Source: Cannabis sativa (taxonomy: Eukaryota > Streptophyta > Magnoliopsida > Rosales > Cannabaceae). From it: DNA of 64,000 bases. The notes under the pieces were generated by a model, which ran no database searches, had not been told where the DNA came from, and saw nothing but the letters and a program-made list of their open reading frames with translations. Positions 19,646 to 31,543 of this stretch are shown here, one piece after another. The position numbers were made by a program, and so were the translations under genes. The stretch's first letter is position 1, and each line of letters opens with the position of its first letter. Location: contig NC_083601.1 in assembly GCF_029168945.1 (NCBI RefSeq), positions 14,288,160-14,352,159 of the forward strand, given 5' to 3'.

Positions 19646-21583
19646 TTATTTCACCACAAATGGGCCAGTCCACCGCGATCTCAACTTACCTGGGTGGAAA
19701 TGCAACCGAGAATCATAAAGATGCACCTTTTGATTCACCTCAAAATTCTTTCGCAGGATCTGTTTATCATGAGCAGCTTTCATTTTTTCCTTGTAGATCC
19801 TGGAATTATCATATGCCTCATTTCTCAACTCCTCAATTACAGATAGCTGGAGTTTGCGATTAATGCCTGCAGCACTAAGATCAAAATTAAAGGCTTTGAC
19901 AGCCCAATATGCCTTATGCTCGAGTTCAACAGGCAAATGACAGGCTTTTCCATAAACAAGCCGATAGGGAGACATCCCAAGAGGGGATTTGAAAGCAGTA
20001 CGGTATGCCCAGAGAGCGTCAAGAAGACGAGAAGACCAATCTTTTCTGTCTGGATTTACCGTTTTTTCTAGAATTGGTTTTATCTCCCTATTGGCTAACT
20101 CCGCTTGCCCATTGGTCTGCGGATGGTAAGAATTAGCAACCTTATGGAGTACACCGTACTTCTGCATGAGAGCCTCAAAAGACTTGTTGCAAAAGTGTGT
20201 GCCTTGATCACTAATGATAGCTCGAGGCGTACCGAACCTTGACAAAATGTTTTCCTTCAAGAACTTGGTAACTGTTGCATTATCATTGGTTCGACAAGGT
20301 ACATCCTCAACCCATTTAGAAACATAATCCACAGCAAGGAGAATGTAAAGGTAACCAGAAGATGATGGAAATGGTCCCATGAAATCTATCCCCCAACAAT
20401 CAAATATCTCAATCACAAGAATAGGGTTCAAGGGCATCATGTGACGACGAGATAGAGAGCCTAACTTTTGGCACCTCACACATGAACGACAAAATTTGTT
20501 GGTGTCTTTGAACAAAGTGGGCCAATAAAGGCCACACTGTAAGATTTTTGCAGTAGTTTTCTTCACAGAGAAGTGACCACCACAAGCATCATTGTGACAA
20601 AATTTCAAAACACTAGACACCTCATCATCAGGGATACATCTTCGCATGATCTGATCGGGGCAATACTTGAACAAGTATGGATCATCCCAATAGAAATTGC
20701 GCACCTCGACCAGAAACTTGCGTCTATCTTGTGAACTCCACTCAGAAGGAAGTTCACCTGTTACTAAGTAGTTAACTATGTGTGCATTCCACGGTAACTT
20801 AGTAACAGTAAGCAGTTGTTCATCGGGGAAATCATCACGAATAGGTGGATCATCAGCAGAATCACTAAATTCAAGTCGAGACAAGTGATCTGCGACGACA
20901 TTCTCAACACCTTTCTTGTCTTTGATTGTGATGTCAAATTCTTGCAATAGGAGGATCCACCGTATTAAGCGTGCCTTAGTATCCTTTTTGGAAAGGAGGT
21001 ACTTAAGGGCAGAATGATCTGTGAAGATCGTAATAGGTGAACCAATCAAGTAAGCTCGAAATTTGTCAAGAGCAAAGACAACAGCAAGCAACTCTTTTTC
21101 AGTAGTGGAATAGTTCATTTGAGCACTATTAAGAGTTCGACTTGCATAATAGACAACAAAAGGTTTCCCCTCCCTTCGTTGTCCCAAAACAACTCCAACA
21201 GCAAAATTGCTTGCATCACACATGATTTCAAAAGGCAAATTCCAATCAGGTGACTGTATGATGGGAGCAGACGTTAATTTTGCAACAAGTGTTCGGAATG
21301 CATCCTCACACTTTTGTGTCCACTCAAAATTAGCATCTTTGGCTAGGAGATTGCACAGTGGACGAGAAATCATTGAAAAGTTTTGGATGAACCTCCTATA
21401 AAAACCAGCATGCCCAAGAAAAGATCTAACATCTTTGACAGTCTTTGGAGTGGGCAAATTAGAAATGAGATCAATCTTAGACTGATCTACCTCAATCCCT
21501 CTTTCGGAGACAATGTGTTCCAAGACTATGCCTGAAGATACCATGAAATGGCATTTCTCCCAATTGAGTACAACCTTTCTCAA
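19646..21583 (-). pseudogene. pol: GyB RT C-terminus, RNase H and integrase
   Basis: 645 residues. Residues 1-110 are the RT thumb/connection ([23 protein letters not shown]). RNase H occupies about 118-240 with [23 protein letters not shown] and DHSALKYLL. The integrase zinc finger is at 330-371 (H-N-D-A-C-G-G-H ... CVRC). The integrase core has all three acidic residues: D400 in [10 protein letters not shown]459 in IISDQGTHF and E495 in [10 protein letters not shown]. RNase H removes the RNA template and integrase inserts the cDNA. The frame is separated from the upstream RT by a one-step frameshift near 21575, and the true pol is one polyprotein with 21492-23471. It ends prematurely at the stop at 19643. 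Confidence 0.93.
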
Positions 21584-23471
21584 TACATCGTGTTAAAATA
21601 GCTTCTAAATTAAGAAGGCATGTTTCAAAAGAGCTTCCAAAGACTGTTAGATCATCCATAAATACTTCCATACATTTTTCAACCATGTCACTGAAAATGC
21701 TCATCATGCACCTTTGGAAGGTGGCTGGTGCATTACACAGTCCAAATGGCATACATCGAAAAGCATAAGTACCGAAAGGACATGTAAAAGTGGTCTTATC
21801 TTGATCCTCCAATGCAATCTCAATTTGATAATAGCCTGAATAGCCATCAAGAAAGCAATAAAAAGGATGCCCAGCCACACGTTCAAGGATTTGGTCAATA
21901 AATGGAAGTGGGAAATGATCCTTACGGGTGGCAGCATTCAACTTTCGATAATCAATGCACATGCGCCAACCCGTCACAGTCCTTGTGGGAACGAGGACCC
22001 CTTTGTCATTTTCAATAACAGTTACACCCGATTTCTTGGGTACTACCTGAATTAGACTGACCCATTTGCTATCAGCCACTGGATAAGCGATGTTAGCATC
22101 CAAAAGTTTCAACACTTCAGTTTTCACAACTTCTTTGATGGTGGGGTTCAGTCTTCTTTGAGGATCTCTTCGAGGGATTGCTCCCTCCTCCAACTTGATT
22201 CTATGGGAGCAAATTAAAGGGCTAATACCTTTAATATCAGCAAACGTCCAACCTATTGCAGGTTTATGCTTCTTTAGTAGCTTGACTAATTGCATTTCCT
22301 GTGAAGGATCAAGTTTGGACGAGATGATAACAGGAAAGGTATCACCATCTCCCAAGAAAACATGTTTTAAACCCTCAGGTAGTTGGGCTAGCTTAACAGT
22401 GGGAACCTTTTCAGTAGAAGGTTTTGGCTTTTCCCTTTCACCAGGTAGCTCTTCAAAGCGAGGTTGCCAAAACTTTGCTCTTCTGTTTTGTGAGTCTTTA
22501 TAACAAGAAATTTCATTAATTGACTCATTAAAACCAGAACTTTCAGAAACTGAGAAGAGTTCATCAAGATCATCAGAATTTTTTTGCAATTGATTCTCCT
22601 CAGAAATGAGCGTGTTAATCAAAAATGTTTGATAACACTCATCATCGTCATGTGGTTGCTTTGCAACATGAAAAATATTGACCTCAAGAGTCATATTCCC
22701 AAAATATATTTTCATTAGACCATTCTTACAGTTAATAAGGGCATTAGCTGTAGCGAGGAAAGGTCTTCCAAGTATGATAGGGATTTTGGATTCCATGTTA
22801 ACCACAGATTGAGTTTCCATGATAAGAAAGTCCACGGGGTAATAGAATTTGTCAACTTGAACAAGAACATCCTCAACAATATCCCGAGGCTTCTTGATAG
22901 AACGATCAGCCAACTGTAAGACAACAGAAGTAGGCTTGATTTCACCAAGACCAAGTTGCGAGTAGACAGAATAAGGCATGAGATTAACACTCGCTCCTAA
23001 GTCTAGCAAAGCTTGGCTAAATTCATGAGTCCCGATTTGACAAGAAATGGTGGGACAACCAGGATCTTTGTATTTTGGCGGTGTTTTTTGTTCAATTACC
23101 GCACTAACTTGCTCAGTCAAGAAAGCAGTCTTTTTGACATGATGCTTCCTTTTTACAGTGCAAAGATCCTTGATGATTTTAGCATAGGCTGGCACTTGTT
23201 TGATGACGTTAAGCAAAGGAAGATTAATCTTCACTTGTGTCAAGTGCTCAAGGATTTCTCCTCGATTTTCAAGATTTTTCCCAGCAGGTCTCAAAGCCTG
23301 GGGAAATGGAACTTTTGCAGAAGCATTGGATGGTACACTTTCAGGGACAACATGTGGAGATTTTGAAGTGGTAGCTGCTATTGGTTGATCTTCCAAAGTT
23401 TTTCCACTTCTAGTTGTGATGGCATTAGCCTCCTTAACGATTTGATCGTTAGAGCTGGAGGTTTGAGCCAT
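21492..23471 (-). pseudogene. pol: GyB protease and reverse transcriptase
   Basis: 659 residues. The aspartic protease lies at about 150-250: LLDLGAS at 155-161, then LPYSVY-like and IPIILGRPFLAT (230). The RT runs from about 440: MCIDYRKLN, FLDGYSGYYQI with the first catalytic Asp, MPFGLCNAPATFQ, and FMDD at 604-607, the usual YxDD. Catalytic residues are intact. The last 30 residues of this frame are out of register; homology moves to the next frame near 21575. At the upstream end the MAQTSSSN start overlaps the preceding frame at 23449-23471, where another frameshift separates it from the zinc-knuckle frame. In the source element gag and pol were probably one long frame. Confidence 0.93.
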
Positions 23472-23949
23472 ATGTTGCCCTTGTGCATTGAAATTGAGGC
23501 TGAGAAGGAAGTTTGCCTCTTTCAGAAATGGCCAAGGATCCAGTCAATTTTGAAAATTGACTCTTTATTTCTTTGATTTCTTCCATCATTTGACAATTTA
23601 TTTTAGTTTGCTCCTCCATGAATGATTGAAGTGTGTTCTCAAGAGAACTCCTTTGAGGTGGAGAATTGTATTGAGGAGCAGACTGAGCTTTTGATGGTTG
23701 ATTTTGGTGCTCATTTCTCCATTTCCCTCCGGAAGATTGTGCTTGGTTGGGATCTTTCCAGTTGAAATTTGGGTGGTTTCTCCAACCACAGTTGTACGTA
23801 TTAGAGAATGGCTTATTGTAGGTCCCTAAGGCATTGCATTGCTCTTCATAAACCCCCTTCATTTCTCTAAAGGCTAAACAATCCTTAGCTAAATGATCTG
23901 ATTCTCCACACACAAAACATGGCTCATGTATTTCTGCTTTGGCAACCAT
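23449..23949 (-). pseudogene. gag: GyB Gag C-terminal part with zinc knuckle
   Basis: 166 residues starting MVAKAEIHEP, with a knuckle C-FV-C-GESD-H-LAKD-C at residues 17-30. It continues with the WRNHPNFNWK segment and a Gln-rich linker typical of Athila Gag. It is separated from the main Gag frame by a frameshift in or near a run of nine A (plus-strand T run 23967-23975) and from the protease frame by another near 23460. Confidence 0.88.
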
Positions 23950-23951
23950 AT

Positions 23952-24860
23952 TCAGTCCTTGCCCACTTTTTTTTTAAAGGCCTCAAGTTGCTTTGTTAAG
24001 GACTCAACTTGGGCTTTGAGACTGTCCTCCTCCCTTAGTTGGTCAATTCCTGGTGGTCGATTTCTGTTAGTGCTTTCAGTAGCACTTGGACCAGTCGAAG
24101 TATGAGATTTTTCTGCAAGCTCATTGAGATATTCAAAGGCTTCTTCAAGATCTTTTTGGAGGAATTCACCATTGCACATCATTTCTATAAACTGGCGTTC
24201 ACGACTAGTGAGGCCTTCATAGAAATAACTAACGAGGCGCCATTTTTCATAACCATGGTGGGGACAAAGAGTTAACAGTTCTTTAAACCTTTCCCAGACT
24301 TGATAAAGAGTTTCATTGTCTTTTTGGGAAAAGGTAGAAATCTGCCTTTTTAAGCCATTGGTCTTATGGTTAGGGAAGTATTTGTGAAAGAATGATGATG
24401 TCATTTCTTCCCATGTTCCAATAGACCTTGGTCTCAGAGAGTATAACCAGCTTTTAGCTTTATCCTTCAAAGAGAAGGGAAAAAACTTTAATCGCACAGT
24501 ATCCGCGATATTAGCTTGGTTATAAAAAGTGGCTACCACATCCTCAAATTCACTAATATGCACATAAGGATTTTCATTTTCTAAACCATGGAAATTTGGC
24601 AAGAGTTGAATCATGCCAGGTTTGAATTCAAAATTGGGCATATTAGGTGGAAAGAGGATACAAGAAGGGGTAGGAGTGCGAGTAGGATGGAGATAGTCAT
24701 TTAGACTTCTCTGCTGAATTTCATCATGATGGGCCATGGCGAATGGATTATGAGCAATTGTTGAGGTGGGAGAGGCAATGCTTGATGTATCGAAAGAGTT
24801 ATCACTAGGGGTGTTGGGTGTCCTTACAAATCTTCCTAGTTCATCTCTATGACGATTCAT
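23952..24860 (-). pseudogene. gag: GyB Gag N-terminal and capsid part
   Basis: 302 residues starting MNRHRDELGRFVRT. The Retrotrans_gag region lies at about residues 75-240: FEFKPGMIQLLPNFHGL, AKSWLYSLRPRSIGTWEE, FFHKYFPNHKT, and YFYEGLTSRERQFIE. It forms the particle shell. The frame ends at FKKKVGKD followed by a stop, just after the homopolymer A run, so loss or gain of one base is the likely cause of the break from the zinc-knuckle part. Confidence 0.9.
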
Positions 24861-25802
24861 TCACTTAATTTTTTTTTTAATTTTTTTTTTTGTTAAACTT
24901 GTTCCTTGGTAAATTTGGACAATTTGAAATGATCTCACATGCCTCACCAGACTCCCCAGGGTACTAAGTGAGTATGAAAAATCACAATTCAAATATTTCT
25001 AACCAAATGACCAATAAGTAAAATAAATTACTTATTTTGAAGGAACAAGCTTGGTTTTTTTTTAAATAGTAATAAGTCCAAAAATGTAATAAGACAAGGG
25101 CATACACAAGAAATATTCCCAGGCCGATTGGGAAGGTTGCCAAGGTACCGCTTCGTCCCACACTTTCCTAGACAGAACCAAGGTTCCCAGGAAAGTGTAG
25201 AGGGTACTCTATCACAAGCCTTAAAAGCCAATCTTTCTAGACAGAATACTCTCAGTTTTTACCACTTGTGGCATTACACTTTGTTCCTAATACTAGAAAG
25301 TTTTATGAACAATTTTATTTTAGAATTTTATGATTTTTTTTTTTTTTAAAAAAAATATTAAAGAGGTGGAACCTAAATTAAAGCTAATCTAAAAATTAAG
25401 GTTACACAAATTAAGGGACTAAACCTAATAATTTAAAATCTATAAATTTAAAGCTAAAGAAAAAAAAGATAATAAATGACAAATAATTACAAAATTAACA
25501 ATGAATGATAATTTGAACACAATAAATGTAAAAAAGAAAAGAAAAATATTAAAAAAAAAATTAATGACAAATATATATATTATATAAAACTAATACTACA
25601 TATATAATTGAACGAAAAGAGAGAGAAAAAAAAATATATGTATATAAATATATAAGCGTATAATAAATATGACAATTTTTTTTAAGTTATTAGACACAAA
25701 GAGAAAAATTAATAATTAAAAAAAAAATACAAGTGTTATATATACACATTATAGAATGACTTACCTCTTGGCTGAAAAGTCCACTAAGTTTTGATTTCAA
25801 TC
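24861..25802 (-). other. 5' leader of GyB
   Basis: Non-coding sequence between primer-binding site and gag. It contains a perfect 10-bp inverted repeat ACACTTTCCT/AGGAAAGTGT with a 19-base loop (25160-25198) and A-rich, low-complexity sequence toward the primer-binding site. I see no ORF. Confidence 0.6.
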
Positions 25803-25820
25803 TCCCCGGCAACGGTGCCA
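25803..25820 (-). other. Primer-binding site of GyB
   Basis: On the minus strand TGGCACCGTTGCCGGGGA, complementary to the plant Asp-tRNA 3' end except for one base; this is the usual primer of Athila/Tat elements. It lies five bases from the 5' LTR. Confidence 0.85.
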
Positions 25821-25825
25821 AAATT

Positions 25826-27154
25826 TGATTACGCTCAAACTTGTCTTCACAAAGCGATCGTTGTAGTGTAGTATTGGCGGTCGTGTCCACAGAGAGATAT
25901 CTTAATCAAAAAGTGATTAGTGGAATTTTAAGCATTATAAGTAAATAAGTCAATGGGTTTTTGAAAAAAATATTAATAGTAAATTTAAAGCAAATAAAAT
26001 TGGTAGAAAATTATAATAACAAAAATGATAAGGTTTCAAGAATCACTTATATGTTTGGCTCATTTATTTGAGTTTTGATTCACACATATAACACAATTAA
26101 ATTATTCACTTCCCAATAATTTAATCGGAAGATAAAACTTGAAGAACATATAATAAAAAAAATGTATTTGAGTAATATAAAATTCTCACATTAAGATTGT
26201 AGAAAATAATCTTATGAAAAATCTAAGAATGACAATATACCTTTTGTTTGGTAATAATGCAATAAGAGATTAATCATAAAATTATAATATTAATATATAT
26301 TTATCCTAATCATATTCACATAGAAAAAGCATGACTATTTCTATATAATACTAAATAGATAAATATATTAATATAGAGATAAAAAATAGAAGAAAAATAT
26401 ACTACTCAAATGTATAAACTTTAAGCACTTGGTGAATCAAAACACAAGTAAATATTACCTCACATATAAGATCATCCTTTACCTTATCTAGGAAACTAGC
26501 CAAAAATGCTAGTCATTCTCACAATAATCTAAAAAGAAAATATGAGAGGAGATACATAAAATAAAACTAAAATTTACTATAGTTTTTGCCAATGAAAAAT
26601 TATATCCAAATGTGTACAAGAGGTCTCTTTTATATATTGTTTTTGGAGAAACAATAGTAACATCAAGTTGTAAATAGAATTAAAGAGAAAATCTGTATGT
26701 TTATAAATTAATAATAGGAAATGGCTGAATGAAATATAATTTTCTAGAATGTATTAATCAAATTGATACTATCCATTTGATTTGGTCACTTGTCGCTGTA
26801 ATTTGGAAAGGGAGATCAATGTTGAATGAAGCTGTTGAATTTCAAATCAATTCTCTGATCAATCTTTGCCACATGTTGCGCTTAGATAGAGAATGAGGAA
26901 TTGGATACATGAAATACAACATTAAATTTCCTCTTTCACTTATTGTTTGGCTTGGGCTTTGGTTCCATTTCTCCACTTCATTTTAATTTCTTTGTAATTT
27001 TACCATATTTTCCTACAAAATCAAACAAATTAATTAAAATCACATATTGTCATATCAAATAAATACTTTCTAATAGTTTCATGAAAATATATAATTAAAA
27101 TGTAATTTATTTAGACATTTTTACTTGGAAAAGTGCATTTTCATGCACTAATCA
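25826..27154 (-). repeat. 5' LTR of GyB
   Basis: 1329 bp, the same length as the 3' LTR. TATATAAAA-type promoter box on the minus strand at about 26628-26636. Confidence 0.93.
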
Positions 27155-27392
27155 GGGTGTTACGGTAATCTAATCACTTTACAGTGTAGATCATTCATAT
27201 AGAGGATCATTGATTAAATTAGGATTATAACAATGGATAACTAATGACGTGTCTATATAGTGGAACATATAGAGCGTTCTATATACTGAGAGTGCAGTTC
27301 TAAGTTCTATGCGTGAATTCAACAAAGAATTAATAAGTCAGTGAATTTAGGTTATAAATTCTTGATCTGCTTATTGGAAGCTCGGTTATATA
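27155..27392 (+). repeat. CoC 5' LTR, segment 2
   Basis: Continuation of the CoC LTR after GyB (GGGTG here is the duplicated target). It matches CoA LTR blocks such as GTGCAGTTCTAAGTTCTA and GAATTAATAAGT. Cut at 27392 by the solo LTR CoS. Confidence 0.85.
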
Positions 27393-29305
27393 TGTTGGGT
27401 TTTATGCCCTAAATAAAACTCTTTACAATCTGATTAGTTATCAATATAAGAAATTTGAAGTGATTGATGTTTGCATAAAATTTACATGCTAATGGTTTTA
27501 ATATGTTTATTATATTTACACACAAAATCAGTTAAATCTAGATCATATGTTTATTCACAATTACATTATCGTCAACACAGTGGAATGTGATTGTGATCAT
27601 ATGAATCAAAAGACTTGGTCCCTGTTTCATCAGTGTTATTGGATTTACACTAATGTGATAATCAGCGATGATGTATACTTACACTTAAAGTAAGTGTTAT
27701 GTTCTTTCCAGGACATTAGTAAAGTATACTAGTTTCGAATGTATGGAGTATACATTGGACTGGACCGATATTTCAATTAAGTTAAGATATTACAAACTTA
27801 CCGTTATATATATCTTTCCAAGTCAATATCAGTAGTTGATCTTAAGATTAAAAGAATCTAAATCCTGATATCCTTAGGCTCAACTCAGGAGTGCTATTCA
27901 TGTTCTTTGATTTATTAGTTAAGCCTACTTTTGGGTCAGGGTGATACGTATATTTTGGGAACATGATAGTATGATTGAGTGGGAGTGTTGAACATAAATA
28001 TGGAATCTATAGCTTCTACTGGTGTATAGAAGTCAAGTGATGATTCCCTTCGAGCTTAGCAAATAGAAGTAAATGGATGAGCTCTTGTTTAACTGACTAG
28101 TTATTAGATCACTAAACACCAATTACAGGTAGCTAAGTGTTTTAATGGGCAAAATACATTGAGGGGTGAGAACGGTAAAGAAATCTCATCTCGATGTAGA
28201 TCATCTATATAGAGGATCTTTAAATCACAATAAGATTATAACAATGGTTAAATGAGATAGCATATTGATATAGTGGAACATACAATATGCTCTATATAAG
28301 TCTGAGAGTGCAATTCTAAGTTCTAAGAGCGGATTCAACGAAGAATTAATAAGTAGGAATTTACTTGGTAAATTTGGTTCACTTATTGGAAGCTCAGCAT
28401 ATAGATCCATGGTCCCCATTCTAGTTGAGAACATTCTGCTTGTAAGACTCATTAATTGATTCGTGATTGATCAATTATAATTCTAAAGTTAACTATGTCT
28501 GATTTTATGAATTTTCATTAAGCAGGGGTGAAATTGTAAAGAAAAGAGATTCTATGTTTATTTATTTATTAATAGACTTTATATGTCTAATTAATAATTA
28601 AATTAAATGACAATATTATTTAATAATCTATTTTAGTTATTAAATAATTAGTTTTGGCATTTAAAAGGTTAGAATTGGAAAATTGGCGTTTTTGAGAAAA
28701 TAGAAATAAAATTTGATAAAATTGCAAAATCAAGTGGGGCCCACTACAACACCATGGCCGGCCACTTATTGAGGGTTTTTCAAATTAATATTTTCATTAT
28801 TTTAATGCCAAATAATTCCTAACCTAAACCTAGTAGTTGCCTATAAATAGAAAGTGATGGCTCAGTCAAATCATAAGTTTTCAACATAAGTTTTCACAAG
28901 CCTTTCTGACAGAAATTTCTCTCTTCAGAAAAACTAAGCCTTCCCCACTTTCTATACCTGGCCGAAACCCTCTCTTCTTTTTTCCCTTCATCAATTTCGA
29001 ACCCTAGTGAGAGAGTAAGTGCCCACACACAGCAAGCAGTAACTCAATCATAGATTGGAAGACTGTGAAGGATCAAACTTGAAGAAGAAGGACATTCAGG
29101 CTCAGATCTTGATTATACTCTGCTACAAAAAGGATTCGAGGGTTAGAGATCTAAGTGGAAGGAGACATTAATTCCGCTGCATCAATGTAAGGTTTTCTTA
29201 ACTTTATATGTGTTTAATTTATCGTTTTAGAAAGTTCATATTTAGGGTGTTTAAACAACATACTTGTGAGTAGATCTAAGATCCTGGTAAAATAAATTTC
29301 CAACA
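27393..29305 (+). repeat. CoS: solo LTR of the CoA family
   Basis: 1913 bp, from TGTTGGGTTTTATGCCC to CCAACA, flanked by a perfect ATATA duplication (27388-27392 and 29306-29310). There is no internal sequence. It is closely similar to the CoA and CoD LTRs, with TATA box at 28842-28849. Solo LTRs arise by recombination between the two LTRs of one element, so a full gag-only element probably once sat here, inside the LTR of CoC. Confidence 0.92.
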
Positions 29306-30228
29306 ATATAGACCCATGGTCCCCCCACTAGTTTAGACAATATTACTTGTAAGACTCATTTAATTGGTTTTGATTAATCAATTATAATTCTCAAATTAGA
29401 CTATGTCTATTTGTGAATTTTTTCACTAAGTAAGGGCGAAATTGTGAAGAAAGAGTTTTTAGGGCATATTTGTTAATTAAGATAATTTGTATGGTTCAAT
29501 TAATAAATATGATTCATGACAATATTATTTAATAATTATTTATAGTTATTAAATAGTTAGAATTGGGATTTAAAGGGTTGAATTTGAAAATTGGCATTTT
29601 TGAGAAAGTAAGATGCAGAATTGATAAAACTGCAAAATTTGCAAAAGTGAGGCCCAAATCCATAAAGCCATGGCCGGCCACTTTTATAGGAAATATCATC
29701 TGATATTTTCATTATTTTAATGCCAAATAATTCAAGCCTAGCCCTATGTGGTATGCTATAAATAGATAGTGAAGGCTTCAGGAAATATACACTTTCACAT
29801 CTTGTTTCCTTCAGAGAAAAACCTGAGCCTTCTCTCTCTATACCTAGCTGCCACCTTCTTCTCTCTCTTTCTTCTTCATTCTAAATTTCGAACCTCTTAG
29901 TGATAGAGTAGTGCCCACACACAGCAAGTGATACCTCAATCATAGTGAGGAAGATCGTGAAGAAAGACATACAACAAGAAGCAAATTCAACACTAAAGAA
30001 AGGAGAGAAAGAGATCCACGTTCAGATCTTGATAATACTCTGCGACAAAAAGGATACAAGGGTTAGAGATCTGAACGGGAGGAGACATTTTATTCCGCTG
30101 CACCCAATGTAAGGTTTCTCATACTTTATATGTGTTTAATTTTATAATCGTTTTAGAAGTTCATATTTAGGGTGTTAATCAACATACTTGTAAGTAGATC
30201 TAAGATCCTGGTAAAATAATTTCCAACA
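29306..30228 (+). repeat. CoC 5' LTR, segment 3
   Basis: Resumes with ATATAGACCCATGG and ends CCAACA before the primer-binding site. TATA box at 29757-29764. The three segments add up to about 1.92 kb, matching the family length. Confidence 0.87.
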
Positions 30229-30230
30229 AC

Positions 30231-30242
30231 TGGCCTCAGAGC
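30231..30242 (+). other. Primer-binding site of CoC (variant)
   Basis: TGGCCTCAGAGC, the same TA-to-CC variant as CoA. Confidence 0.7.
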
Positions 30243-31543
30243 CATGGTAATTGATTTTCTTGCAAGAAATTTGGACTTAAAACGATTTGTTTGTGTTTTG
30301 GATGGTATCATGTTGTTTTGTGTGTTGTATGATGATTGATTGAAGTTTGTGAATTTTCGTGAAAAATAATTGAAAATCTATTTCTGGAATCATTTTTATT
30401 GGATAGTTTGGAAAAAATTGAGCAATTTACTTTTTTACAGAACTCAATTTCGATTTTATTCGAATTAGTTATGATTTTTTAAAATCGGAAAAATATCGGG
30501 ATGTTGCAACTGTCACACGCGCGCGCATGAGGAGCTTCCCTCGGACCGCAGGCGCTCGGACACGAATTCGTGTCTGAAACAGAGGCCTGCGCGCGCGGAG
30601 AGGCTGCATGCAGCCTCCTGCACCGGCATTTCTCAGTCAAGTCCTCCCAAGCCTGCGCGCGGACAGTATGCAATGCATACTCTCCGTACAGCTCGCAAAT
30701 TTTTTCGTTTTCTTCGATTTTTCATGCTATTTCATGGAATTAACTTCCGATTTTTTGTGTAGTTTTGTATTTTGATTTTTACTTTTCAATTTTCAAATCT
30801 AATATCAGAAATAAATTAATTTGAATTTTTTAAAATTAATTTTAGATATTAGTGTAATTTGAATTTGAAAACAAGTAAAAATCTATCTTTTTGCTTGATT
30901 TTATATCTTATTTTTAAATTTGATTATTTTATCTTATTTTAAAAATTTAAAGCTCAGATATTAAATATTTTTTAAATTATTTGACATTATTTAAATTTAA
31001 AATAATATTACTATAATCATGTAATTTTAAATAGAAGTAAGATATTTTGCTAACTTTTAAATTTTGTTATTTTTTATTTAAATTAAATTATAAAATCTGA
31101 AAAACATTTTTCTTATTTTATATTTAATTTATAAATAACTTTAAAAATTTAAAAGGTGGTTAGCAATTATTTTTTAAATGATATTTAGGTTAGTTGAAAC
31201 CTATTTTTTCAAAAATTGTAGGTTTAATTTTTAATTTTTTTATGATTTTATTTTAATAAAAAAGAATTTTTTTTATTATTTAATTATTTTTATAAATTAT
31301 TATTTAATATTAAATAATTCCTACATCCAACTATCCAATTCATCTTGTTGCAGGAGTATGTGTTTTAGCTTGTATGTAAATTATATAAAACCTTTTATTG
31401 CTTGATCTAAATTGCCATGGTTAACTTGTTGGTAGATCCAATGATCTGATTTTAACCCATAGTTCAATTGTCAATAGGTCAAGTAAATAATTTGTAACAG
31501 GTAAATTTTACAATCTTCTTTCATCTGTGTATGACCTAGCAAC
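30243..31543 (+). other. CoC leader, truncated by CoD
   Basis: Collinear with the start of the CoA leader, including the CpG-rich island (30518-30685). Here the hairpins differ: a perfect palindrome GACACGAATTCGTGTC at 30559-30574 and GGACAGTATGC/GCATACTCTCC at 30661-30685 with one mismatch. The leader stops at GACCTAGCAAC where CoD is inserted (target copy GCAAC, 31539-31543). The rest of CoC is not found in the window. Confidence 0.75.

Larger units (their letters stand above)
16816..27154 (-). mobile_element. GyB: complete Athila-like gypsy retrotransposon
   Basis: 10.34 kb on the minus strand, with two LTRs of exactly 1329 bp, an Asp-tRNA-type primer-binding site, gag, zinc knuckle, protease, RT, RNase H and integrase in order, and a 3' non-coding region with a hairpin and polypurine tract. 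About 30 differences between the LTRs (about 2%) by hand count. Coding is interrupted by three frameshifts and one stop, but all catalytic motifs I can see are intact. It lies inside the 5' LTR of CoC. Confidence 0.93.
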
